Below, piece by piece: positions 24,452-34,161 of a stretch of 64,000 nucleotides of DNA (positions are counted from its first letter, which is position 1; each line of letters starts with the position of its first letter). The translations under genes were made by a program, and so were the position numbers. Origin of the DNA: Pseudomicrostroma phylloplanum (taxonomy: Eukaryota > Basidiomycota > Exobasidiomycetes > Microstromatales); contig BCHS01000018.1 in assembly GCA_039545275.1 (NCBI GenBank), positions 362,771 through 426,770 on the forward strand. Direction: 5' to 3'. A model generated the notes under the pieces. That model saw only the letters and a list, made by a program, of their open reading frames with translations, searched no databases and was not told where the DNA came from.

Positions 24452-27077
24452 TCAGATCCAGAGATCTCCCCGACCATCGCCTACAGTGCCCGCAAGGTCG
24501 CCCAGCCCATCAGGGCCAAAGGCATTGTCCTGCCAAGGCACGTCGCCTCCGTCAATGGGGTGCAGGAACCAGTCGAGGAAGGAAAAGTCATTCTCTGGAT
24601 TCGCTGCCGTGGTCGCGGGTGCAAAGGCATTCGTCGCGCTCCCGCTAGCAGTAGCCGGCAGAGGCAAAGAGGCGCGCGAAGGGGTTGCTGCTGATCGATC
24701 CGCGACGACTGCTGGGAGAGGCGAAAAGGAGGTGAGCGTCTCGCTTGCTCTGCCAGCGGGCGCCTCTGCTAGGGCAGCCGACGAGGCGAGGAGCGACAGC
24801 GAGCTCGTCACGTCGTTTACGTTGAATGGCGACTGGGCGTTTCCTGCCACTGGCGCGGCGGCCCTTGCTGCGTTGTTCGACGTCTCTGGGCGAGCGGCAG
24901 CGCCCGCTGCAAAGAGACTGTTGAGGACGGCATAGGCAGCAGCATCGAATGCGTCTCGCACCTTGTTGCTGTTGCCTTGTTCGCCTGTGCCGTCGTCCTG
25001 TACGATGCTCAGGACCTCCAGTAGACTGGCACACGACTGGACGTGCATAGTGATGTCTACCAGCGAGACGCCGGTGGGTATGGACAACATGTGCAGGGAC
25101 TTGAGGCTGTTGAGGAAACTCAGACCTGCCATGAAGACATGATGCGTTGCTAGCCACGGAAAGTTGACGCGGAACGTGCGCCAGTTGAGCTTGTAGAGCC
25201 GAATAGTCTGCGCTGAAGAGTCGAGCGCTTCCAGGAGCGCCGAAACCCCAGGCACCGGAATGCGTGGCGATGGTCTGAACATCAGGGTTTTGGTGATGTG
25301 AAAGTTGAGTTCAGTCCACTGAGCCGTTACGAAAGGTGTTGCGACATTGTACTGCTTCCTCCAATTTTCGAGCTTATTAAGCCTAGAGCGTAGCCACTCG
25401 CCGATTGCGGGCTGATCCGATCGCTCCGGATTCGAGACGTCATCAAAGGCGTACAGGTAGTGATATATCTCGCTCTGAAGCCTCCGCAAGCCCACATGGT
25501 TCACAAAGGAGAAGTGTGGCTTCAGAGGAGATGGCGATTCACGACCTGTGGTTGGCATGGTAGGCGGCTGAATGCGGCAAGTCACGAGAGGATGTCAGTC
25601 TGAGCGTGTCTCCATATGCGCTCCGATCGGATGCTCACCCTAGTAGAGATCCACGCATCACTGATTGCAGTTGGTCTGGCGAGGGCAACGGCGAGGCTAA
25701 CATCTAGACAGTATGCTGTCCAGAAGAGCCTGCGGCCCATCGTCGATGAAGCGAGCGAGTCACTGATACCTTCTCTGTTCAGACTAAGCGCTGCCGCAAG
25801 ACGCAGCGATTGACCGCTGAGCTCCCATGCGTTGCCATGTTCCGGGAAGAGGAGAACGAATTGCAGTTGCAGAAGGATGATTTGAAGTTTGGGCAGGTCC
25901 GTTCCTTTCATGGCAGCGGGTACGTATACTTGAGCTGCACGCCAGTGAGCCTGACCTGCCCGGGCTAGTTCTGAGGAGCGATGCTGCACCCTAGCAAGAG
26001 TCGCAAAGGCAAGGCCGATGACCAGGTGGACCTGGCACTTCTCGAAGGAGTGAAGCGATGCGCCGTTCCTCTCTCTGCTGCTATTGCTGCGCATGCGCTC
26101 GACCAGGTCGATGATGACGGCGTCTTCGAACACAGGGAGCGCATCGTTGAGGAAGCTGATGTACCTACGCGCCAGGCGGCCGACGAGTGCAGGATCGTAC
26201 GAGGGCAGATGGGTCCTTTGGCTGGGATTCAGCTCGGACAAGTGGGCCACAGCGTCCTTGCGAAGCTCTGCCAGGCCTCGAAGCTCTACAGAGAGATCAC
26301 GATCGTAGGGCAGCGCGTCGGCAGCAATGATGTTGGTGGGACTGAGCGTTGAGAAGCCTTCGTTGTTGGTCCTGTTGGCAGTGCTATATCTCCCTCGCTT
26401 GGGTGTAGGCGGAATCTCATCACCGGGAGGCGAGGAGGAAGACTCGCGGCGTCTACGTCTCGGGAAGTCTGCCGATCCCACTCGTCGCTCCAAAGCGTCG
26501 GCTGAGGATGAGGTAGAGCTGCGATTGATGTTGCCAGACATGTCTGGAAATTGCGATCCTGCTCGACTTCTGGTCTCTGTGAGCTCAGCCTCGAGCTTTT
26601 GCACGCGTTGCTGAAGCTCATATACCAGGCTAGGAGCAATGCAAGAAGACGCGATGATCAATATTGGCCGCGCACCCATACTTGACACTGCTGTTCAGCA
26701 ATGAAGCTGATGCTCACCCTCGAGGTACAGATGGGAGCTGATCTCTCCCTACGCATTCAGCCCCTGCTTTGCCACACGGGCTACATTGTGGTAGTCCAGC
26801 ATCGCACTGGTCAGACCACAGAAAGAACCATGGTCAGCAGCCCGTCTCGCAGCCTCTTTCGCAGCAGAGGCCCGCTATGTGGATCCTGCAGGGTCCGACT
26901 GCCCCTGCGCTGCGTACTCACCTTGATCTTCCTCTGCTTGCAACGATCACATGCTGGTAGCTTCGGCTTCGGCGCTGGCGGCGACGCAGACGATGCTCCA
27001 GCGAGAGTTTCCCGTCGAGAGCTCTCCGCCTCGCTGGTGCTCTGATCTGGTCGTGCTGCCTGACGGAAATTGTCCAT
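24452..27077 (-). CDS. Zn2Cys6 fungal-specific transcription factor
   Basis: Binuclear zinc-cluster regulators bind CGG-type half-sites. Four exons: 27077-26922, 26806-26718, 26629-25639, 25567-24452, about 783 residues. The first junction falls inside the zinc cluster: exon 1 ends CDRCKQRKIK and exon 2 begins CDAGLPQCSPCGKAGAEC, together giving the exact C-x2-C-x6-C-x6-C-x2-C-x6-C pattern. A short coiled coil (VYELQQRVQKLEAELTET) follows, then the fungal-specific regulatory domain with the AGQAHWRAAQVYVPA and LSLNREGISDSLASSTMGRRLFWTAYCLD block. Divergent from the DUF1338/HglS gene and convergent with ALDH7, so both may be its targets; that is inference from layout. Confidence 0.9.
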
Positions 27078-27332
27078 GGACGGATGGCAACGGATGGTAA
27101 TGCTTCAAGGGCGAGATGCAAGGTGTGGTTGCAACGGAAGACGGCCCGTCGCCGTCCGAGGACGGGCGCGGAGACGGCGATTCTCCGCCGCGGGCCATCC
27201 CTCCACGCCGGAAAGGGCCCCTGTCCGATTTACTTATCAGCCGGCCCTGATGGCGCATAGTGCAGTCGAGATAATGGCTATACACACGTTCCCGTCTCGA
27301 ATTGACGACGATACGGAACCATATCAACAAAG
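27078..27332. promoter_or_regulatory. Divergent promoter of the Zn2Cys6 regulator and the DUF1338/HglS gene, with CGG dyads
   Basis: 255 bp lie between the two start codons. Two short perfect inverted repeats sit close together: GACGG-C-CCGTC (27140-27150) and CCGTC-CGAG-GACGG (27152-27165). The second also reads as CCG-N8-CGG, an everted zinc-cluster half-site pair. GATA-like sites occur in the same region (CTTATCAG near 27233, GAGATAATG near 27268). Binding by the adjacent regulator is inferred. Confidence 0.45.
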
Positions 27333-28989
27333 ATGGCAGTCACAGCCTCTCCATTGCCATCGTCCGTAGGATGCGATTCGTATTCTGCCGATGCTGGCGC
27401 AAGCTACGTGTCTCCGGACACGCTCCGTACACGTTTCTCGACGGCGCTGTCTACAATGTACAGAAATGAGGTCCCACTGTACGGCGATCTTATCAATTTG
27501 GTGACCGATGTCAACCACGATGTTCTCTCAGCATGTTTAACAGCAGGTCGAATTAAGCCAGTCGCTGACGAAGATCTTATGCGGCTCACACTCGAGAGAC
27601 ACGGCGCCATACGAGTCGGCACAGCGGCTGAATTTGCAGTATTGGCCAAGATCTTTGTGCTGCTAGGTATGAGTCCAGTCGGCTTCTACGATCTGTCAGA
27701 TTGTGGTCTGCCAATTCAAGCCACCGCTTTCAGACCCATCGTAGAGGGCGCCCTGCAACGCAACCCTTTCCGAGTCTTCACATCGCTACTGCAGCTGGAC
27801 CTGATACCCGACGCTCAGTCTCGCGAGCTGGCCCAGTCGATCTTGCAGAAGAGAAACATCTGTCCCGATGCTTTGAAGCAGCTTCTGGAACGAGTCTTCT
27901 CGGGTGTACAAGAGGGCAAAAGGCCACTTTTGACCGAGCAGGATGCTGCTGCCTTCATTCCGCTCGCCATCGATGTCTTCAGGTGGCACAGCAATACTAC
28001 TGTGTCGCAAGTAGACTACGAGGCTCTGAGAGAAGTCCATCCCCTCATCGCGGATATCTGCTGCTTCTCTGGCCCTCATATCAACCACTTGACACCGAGG
28101 ACTTTGGACATCGATGCGGTTCAACAGGGGATGAATGCCAGAGGGTGAGCATCGATCAGCATCGCTGCAGCGCTTTGGAAATGGAACAAAACCTGACAAC
28201 AACGGCCCACTGTACCTCTCCCACAGCATCGACGCCAAAGAGATCATAGAAGGTCCTCCGCGACGGTTGAACAATATCCTGCTGCGACAGACGTCATTCA
28301 AGGCTTTGGAAGAGGCCGTGTACTTCCTCGACCCATCGGCAGACGGTGGACGCACTCTCGGCCACCATACCGCCCGCTTTGGCGAGATCGAGTCGCGAGG
28401 AGCGGCACTGACCCGGAAAGGGCTGAGACTGTACCAGAGCCTCATGAGCAGCTTCAACGACTCGGAGCAAGAAGCTGCTAAATTCGCCTCGACCTACCAG
28501 GAGCGACTGGAGGTTGCATTTAGCAGCTTCCCAGATGATCTTGCTGCAATGCGAGAGCATGGACTAGCTTACTTTACCTATTCTCTACACAACCGTGACT
28601 ATTCAGAGGCGGCGGCAACACGAAGTGCAACGTGGTCCAGCTATTCTTCAGCCCCTTTGTTGGGAGAAGCTCTTGCACAGCACCGATTAGTCCTCCGCTA
28701 TGCGCCGATCACGTACGAAGACTTTCTACCGCAGAGCGCCGCCGGCATCTTCAGCTCGAACCTGGCCTCGTCTGCAAAAGAGAGCAACACCTCGAGCCGA
28801 TCCGCTTCGCCTGCCGCCAGTGAAGGCAGAGACGACAAGAAGAAGGCGTTCGAGGGGCAGATTGGACTCAGGATCGGCGACTATTTTGATTTGTACGAAG
28901 AAGCGCAGAGGCAGAGCGTCAAGGCTGTGGCAGATAAGCTGAGCATACCTTTCGAGGAAGTGCATCTGGCATTGGTCGGTCGAGAGTAA
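27333..28989 (+). CDS. DUF1338 / HglS-type 2-oxoadipate dioxygenase-decarboxylase
   Basis: The characterised bacterial member HglS turns 2-oxoadipate into 2-hydroxyglutarate with O2 and Fe(II) in lysine catabolism. Exons 27333-28144 and 28227-28989 give 524 residues; the intron sits inside a Gly codon of NARG-IDAKEIIEGPP. Family marks are LERHGAIRVGTAAE (first metal His, and an Arg four residues later as in HglS), HINHLTPRTLDIDAV (second metal His), IEGPPRRLNNILLRQTSFKALEE and FGEIESRGAAL with the third metal ligand Glu. The C-terminal about 100 residues include a Ser-rich linker. Shares a divergent promoter with a zinc-cluster regulator. Substrate is assigned by family; some DUF1338 proteins are untested. 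Confidence 0.85.
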
Positions 28990-29346
28990 AGGTCGAGAAG
29001 TAAGGCTCGTCCGGACCTGTGTACATAATTTAGTGTCTTGCGGCCACGATGTCAATGTTGTGAAGGTTGCGTGGCCTCTGGCGGGAATGGAGCGGACTGC
29101 ACGAAGATCTGGGATCAAGAAGTGGCCGGCGGGGTCTGAAATCCCTCGTTTTAAAATTCCCTTCCCGTCTATTTCGCACTCCGCTCTCCGTCGAGGTGGA
29201 GGAAGGGTGAATGACCATTGCTGCACAGACCCGCCGGCTGACCTGACTATGTCGTCCATCTTCTTCTCGCCTGACCAGACCACTGTACCCATTCATTGAC
29301 TCGACACTAGGACAAGTATACAAAAGCTCATTGGCATACACTCACA
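28990..29346. other. Intergenic stretch upstream of an SDR gene
   Basis: Holds the end of the DUF1338 transcript and the promoter of the next gene. A TATA-like GTATACAAAAG occurs about 30 bp before the ATG at 29347. Otherwise nothing recognised. Confidence 0.45.
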
Positions 29347-30657
29347 ATGGTGATGCTCAGTACGGTCACAAAGGCCAATGAATCGGTGGACTGTACCGGA
29401 CAGAGGGCCGTCGTAGCAGGCGCAACCCAGGGAATTGGTGAGACCGAATGCTGCAGACCCGGCGAAGTGGACAGCTGTTCAGGCTACTGAATCTGCCCGA
29501 GACTGACTCTGCCTTCGCTTTCCAACTACTCTGTGCCCAAATCAGGCGCTGGAGTGGCTCTTCGATTTGCATTGGCAGGCGCCTCCGTATGGATCGTGGG
29601 ACGAAGCGAAGAAAGAGCAAACGGAGTCCTGGAGAAGCTCAGAATGGCAAGCGCTGAAGCCCACCGTAGAAAGTCGGCATCTGGCAAGAGTCAGGCGCAA
29701 GACGATCACACGTTCTTCCAAGCAGATCTGAGCAAGACCGAGGAGGTGCAAAGGGTTGCAGGAGCCATTGCTGACAAGGCGGGAGAGGGAGGCGTGGACT
29801 GGCTGGTCATGACGCAGGGTGAGCAACCTTTCGGCATCGATGCGTACTGAACAACGCAATGTGATTGACTTATTCGGCTTCTCCTCCCTTGACTTAGGTG
29901 GACCGCCCACTGGAGTGCTCAAGCCCAAAGCATCGCCCGCTTCTCCCGAAGGTGGCTTCGCAGTCGGCGTCTTCTCGCGCTTCGGCCTCGCATACATCCT
30001 TACCCAGCGCAAGGTGATCACAAAGGGCATCTGCAACGTATCGGCACCGGCTCAGGGAGGCAAGAAGCCACTGGACGTCGATGACCTGGATTTGACAAAG
30101 GCAAACGCGAGGGGAGACCTGTTTGGAGGGTGGCTCAGCATCCCAACTCAGGGTATGATTGGCAGCAGTGTCTTGGACTCGGTCACACAGGTCAGTCGAG
30201 CCCATCGAAGTGCAGCTGCTTCAAGCTGGCTACTGACAGTCTTGATGTTTCTTCGTTGGCCTTGACTTTCTTCCCTGATGCGAACGTTGCATCCTTCCCC
30301 CTACTACAGACACTGGCCGAACGCAACCCAAACCTCGTGGTTTCGCATCTGTTCCCAGGCATCAACGGGACCGATGCCGTCGCAAATCAAGGCTTCCCAT
30401 CCATCCTCGCCTGGGGCAACAAGCTAGCCACTTCCTTGGGTCTGCTCTACAAGCCAGAGCCAGGCTCGTACCCAGAGGTGCCCTTCTATCTACACGCAAA
30501 CCCAGAGGCGAGCTCGAGAGTCCGCAAGGGCGAAGCAAACCTTTTCGGCCCCACATTGAAGAGGTATGAGCCAATGAGCTCCAATGTTCAAGACCCAGCA
30601 GTCAGGGCAAAGGTGTGGAAGAAGCTCGAAAGCTACCTCGAGGCGGCAGGCTCGTGA
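29347..30657 (+). CDS. Atypical short-chain dehydrogenase/reductase-like protein
   Basis: Rossmann-fold SDR of 334 residues from four exons: 29347-29437, 29546-29818, 29898-30190, 30310-30657. The cofactor motif is spliced together as VAGATQGIGAGVALRFALAGA, followed by VWIVGRSEERA. The next family-like marks are FFQADLSKTEEV, DWLVMTQGGPPTG and, after the last junction, SHLFPGINGTD. The YxxxK active site is not found where expected; several fungal SDR relatives of this length also lack it, so activity is uncertain. It follows the DUF1338 gene on the same strand and ends tail-to-tail with the repeat-peptide precursor. Substrate unknown. Confidence 0.75.
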
Positions 30658-30886
30658 TGTTCGGGCAGGCTGCCATCGAGACTCAGTCGCCATGCACGCA
30701 GTCGCGCACCAAACACTCATGTCACTCAGGATCAGATTGGAAAATTCATATTGGCTCATTGGGACATGTGTATCGGCAGAGTGTCTGGTTGATCACCCGC
30801 ACAGGTATCGCGGCAACAGCATGGACCGGGGAAGCAGCCCAAATGCCTCGGAGCCAACATAGGCTCGCCATTCGTCATGCAGATCC

Positions 30887-31315
30887 TTATTCAGTGGCAC
30901 GTCGGCCATTGGAGTGAGGAGGATAAGGGTCCTCGTATTCATCTCGTCGACCGTGGCCGAGGCGAGGAGGAGGAGGAGGGGGAGAAGATGGGAACTCCCC
31001 AGTGTCCCCGTCTCGCTTGCCGTGGTTGTGGCGGGGAGGAGGGGAAGGAGGGAACTCCCCAGTGTCGCCGTCTCGTTTGCCGTGGTTGTGGCGGGGAGGA
31101 GGGGAAGGAGGAAACTCTCCAGTGTCGCCATCTCGCTTGCCATGGTTGTGGCGGGGAGGAGGAGAAGGAGGGAACTCTCCAGTGTCGCCGTCTCGGAGCT
31201 GCAGGCCTCCTTTGGCTACCGCAAGACCTCCAATAGGACTAGAGCTGACCAGTTGAGCACATGCTGGAGCAAGGAGAACGATGAGCAGAGTTTTCCACAG
31301 TGCCGGAAGCTGCAT
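30887..31315 (-). CDS. Secreted tandem-repeat peptide precursor with dibasic (Kex2-type) sites
   Basis: A single-exon protein of 142 residues that I do not recognise as a named family. A hydrophobic signal peptide (MQLPALWKTLLIVLLAPACA, predicted cut near residue 20) is followed by a short spacer to residue 41. Then come three identical 20-residue units, DGDTGEFPPSPPPRHNHGKR (42-101), a variant unit of 23 residues ending GHGRR (102-124) and a last unit DEYEDPYPPHSNGRR (125-139). Every unit begins with Asp and ends Gly followed by KR or RR. Such layout is typical of Kex2-processed repeat precursors in fungi (pheromones, repellents, ustiloxin-like RiPPs). It faces away from the FabG-like gene and converges on the SDR. 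No Cys in the units. Function unknown. Confidence 0.75.
   Translation of the reverse strand: MQLPALWKTLLIVLLAPACAQLVSSSPIGGLAVAKGGLQLRDGDTGEFPPSPPPRHNHGKRDGDTGEFPPSPPPRHNHGKRDGDTGEFPPSPPPRHNHGKRDGDTGEFPSSPPPPPPRLGHGRRDEYEDPYPPHSNGRRATE
30944..31192 (-). repeat. 60-bp tandem repeats coding the precursor units
   Basis: Three 60-bp units (31192-31133, 31132-31073, 31072-31013) and a diverged 69-bp unit (31012-30944). Among the three 60-mers, six positions vary (for example C/T in the 8-bp start and G/A at the 32nd base of the printed line) and all are synonymous on the minus strand. Confidence 0.9.
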
Positions 31316-32293
31316 GGTTGGGTGGAGGTGTCGGTGGTGGAGATGTGCGGCTGCTGAATGGAGTGGGAAGAGATTGGTGGAGCGAGTGACTGCTGAACGT
31401 TCTCTCGAAGACGACCTTTTTGTAGGGCGCAGAAGGTCGCCATGGTCTCAGCTGGTTTCTTACTTGGACGGGCCGAGGGTTTCAGGAACGCTATACCCAT
31501 ACCCCTGATTGGTGAGTAGGAGGCGCCCACTCATGCCCTGCAGCTGGCAACACTTGAGGGTCCCTCGCGGATGCTAATGAGCTCCCCAGCCTCGGTCTTC
31601 AGCGTCCTCATCATCCGGAACCCTGGTGCCGCAATCACAGGTACGAGTCAAGCTGGTGGAGTGTTTGCCCCCATACCAAGGGCGACTGGGCCACGAGAGG
31701 GCCCTGTAGGCGCTGCGACCTTCGGCAGGAAGGACCCGGCTAGGCACAGTTCCTTCTGGCCCACGCCTATGCTGTTGCTCCGTGGAAGGCTCCGGAGAGG
31801 GTCCCTCTTGGCGCTGGCATGAGGCTCAGGCTGTGCCAGAAGACATTTACAACCAGCCCAGGTAGCCTCTGGGTTGCGGTTGCTTTGATCGCGGAGCACA
31901 GCCCCGTTCGGCTGCGACCATGATTCGTTCGGAGCGGAGCCTTGGCGGTGATAGCTTGATCTCTTCTCGTTCTCCTATACTTGATGCAAACCAAAGAGTG
32001 CAAGTGAGAGGACGTTTGCTTGTCCTATGGGTCACTTGGCTACGGACTGGGGATGCAATTGTTTTACCAGTTGCTCGAGCGGCACTCTTGATATCGACGT
32101 TGAGTATGTGCTCGATTCCGCTCCGTTCCGGCACGCACGAGCCGGCTTGCGCTCACCTCACCGGCAATCGAGGAGCCGGCAAAGGCGGGGGCAGAGGCAA
32201 GCGAGGGTCTACCCCGCATTCCCAAACCGAGGCCGAGCCGGGTCTTCCGTTTCTCACCCCTCTCGTCTATCCCTATCCCACACCTTCTGGTAC
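31316..32293. other. Divergent intergenic region, 978 bp
   Basis: Separates the peptide precursor (start 31315, minus) from the FabG-like SDR (start 32294, plus) and carries both promoters. Short open frames occur on both strands, but none shows a domain, a conserved motif or convincing splice sites. The sequence just before 32294 is pyrimidine-rich, as in many fungal leaders. Confidence 0.45.
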
Positions 32294-33629
32294 ATGCTCA
32301 TCGCTCGTACCGTCTTCGCAACTCTGCAACAACTGAGAATAGCAGCGAAAGCATCTTCCTTGCGGTCCCTTTCCCTGACTCCCACGCCCCTTCTCAGCCG
32401 CGCTACTCATACCTCCCCTCCTCTTCTTTCGTCTTCTCCCACCATGGCTTCGCGACTTGCGCAATTGGCTTCTCACATCACCGGCCATCCCGGAACAGGA
32501 GGTCCTATCCCTGCTCCGCTGACGGGCAACCTCCTTCAGGATCAGGTCTGCCTCATTACCGGATCCGGCCAAGGTATCGGTCGCTCCTGCGCCCTCCTTT
32601 TTGCTGCTCACGGCGCCAAGGTTGTCATCAGCGACCTCGACGGGGCCAAGGCTGACTCTGTTCGCAAGGAGATTGAAGATGCCGGAGGCAAGGACACCGC
32701 CATCACTGTAGCTGGTAATGTCATGGAGGACGGCTTTGCTGAGAGACTTGTCAAGGCAGCCGTAGACAAGTGGGGAAAGATCAACGTCATCGTCAACAAT
32801 GCTGGCTTCACAAAGTGAGTGAATGGTGGGCTAGTGCAAGAGACGCAAGGGCTATCCTGTCTGACATCGCACTGCCTGCCTTCCTTCGGCTCATGCAGCG
32901 ACAAGATGCTGCACAACCTTGACGATGCTACCTTCCGACAGATGCTCGAATGCCACACCGTAGCTCCATTCAGGATCATCCGTGCTGCTGCGCCCTACCT
33001 CAGGATCAAGGAGGAGTCAAAGAGGGAGAACAGGAGCATCATCAACGTAAGTCTCCCAGTTTCGAAGCCTCGTGGGGCTGCAGACAGCTTTCTCTTACCA
33101 CTTGTTCACCGCTGTCCTCTCCTCCCCTCGATACGCAGATCTCCTCCACCTCGGGTACTCATGGCAACGTTGGGCAGATCAATTATTCGGCAGCCAAAGC
33201 CGCTGTGGTCGGGATGACCAAGACCATTGCCAAGGAGTGGGGTCCATTTGGCGTTCGGGCCAATGTCGTCGTGAGTTATAGCGCAATGCAAGCCGACTGA
33301 CTAGAATTATAATGCTGAGCCTGCATGCCTCTCTCTCCCCTCTCGATGCTCAGGCATTCGGTTGGATTGATACACGTCTCACACGAGCGAAGGAGTCCGG
33401 AGAGACGATCGTCATCGACGGAAAGTCTGTGCCGCTTGGTATCCCAGGCCGACCTGCTGCGCCCAGCGGAAGCGGTGACAAGCCCTCCGTCAATGCTACT
33501 GCCGACATCCCTCTGGGTCGACCGGGAAGAACAGAGGAGGCTGCTTCCTCGGTGCTGTTTATGGCCAGCGGCTTGGCTGGCTACGTCAGCGGACAGGTTT
33601 TGGAGGTCACTGGAGGCAGGGGTATCTAA
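32294..33629 (+). CDS. FabG-like SDR (3-oxoacyl reductase type), probably mitochondrial
   Basis: Classical SDR of 358 residues from four exons: 32294-32814, 32899-33046, 33139-33270, 33354-33629. Motifs are ITGSGQGIGRSCA (cofactor), NNAGFTNDKM across the first junction, the catalytic Ser at ISSTSG, the YSAAK Tyr-Lys pair and the C-terminal ASGLAGYVSGQVLEVTGG, all close to FabG or HSD17B8. The first about 50 residues (MLIARTVFATLQQLRIAAKA) form an Arg/Lys-rich amphipathic, Ser/Thr-rich presequence, suggesting mitochondrial import. A second ATG at about 32443 would remove it. An insert of about 35 residues follows VPLGIPGRP. Possible role in mitochondrial fatty-acid synthesis; substrate not determined. 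Confidence 0.85.
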
Positions 33630-34161
33630 GCACAGCGGTGAGACGCTTGTTTGCGGGTGCGAGGCTCACATGTAATCTCAGCTCCGAAGTGTAAGATATG
33701 AGAAATCGATTGATAGCATCGTAAGCTTGCGCAAACGTACGCAGGAGAACCGTCTACTGAAGTACGCTAAGTGTGCTCGGCAGCATCGACTCTGAGGGCA
33801 ATTGCCTTCACCACTTGCTCTGCTTGTCACATCAAAGGGCGCAGGTGCAGTTTGCTCTCAGTGACGTGACACGCGGAGCGGCATCATCTGACGCGTTGCT
33901 GTGTCGCAACGAAGCATTGCTTTTCAGTCAAACATATAAGAGACAACGTCCACAATCCTGATTGGCTTTTCTTCCTGTCTTGGCACCCACCTCGTCGTCC
34001 GCATCGCTCCTCTTGCTAGTCCGCACCGCACTCCTTCCTCGTCGGCCCGGTGCCGTCGTCAACACTTTAGCTTTTCTCGCTACTGGTAGCGTGGTCTGAT
34101 TTCACTGGCTGATCTCAGCGTCATTACTTTCTGGCAGTAGATCTGCTTTCCAATCTTCGCG
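33630..34161. promoter_or_regulatory. Intergenic region with TATA box upstream of the 34162 gene
   Basis: A TATA box, ATATAAG, lies at 33934-33940, about 225 bp before the ATG at 34162. The sequence between is pyrimidine-rich, as in fungal leaders. Nothing else recognised. Confidence 0.5.

Noticed and set aside
29640..30036. Minus-strand frames opposite the second SDR
   Set aside because: They cross its introns and exons without features; the plus-strand splice phases and SDR motifs are consistent.
30950..31200. Regular 60-bp repeats considered as a CRISPR array or satellite
   Set aside because: Repeats are contiguous without unique spacers, lie in one coding frame and the context is eukaryotic.
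30914..31357. Plus-strand Arg/Gly/Val-rich repeated frames opposite the peptide precursor
   Set aside because: They are shadows of the minus-strand 60-bp repeats; they have no signal peptide, and differences between repeats change their residues while staying silent on the minus strand.
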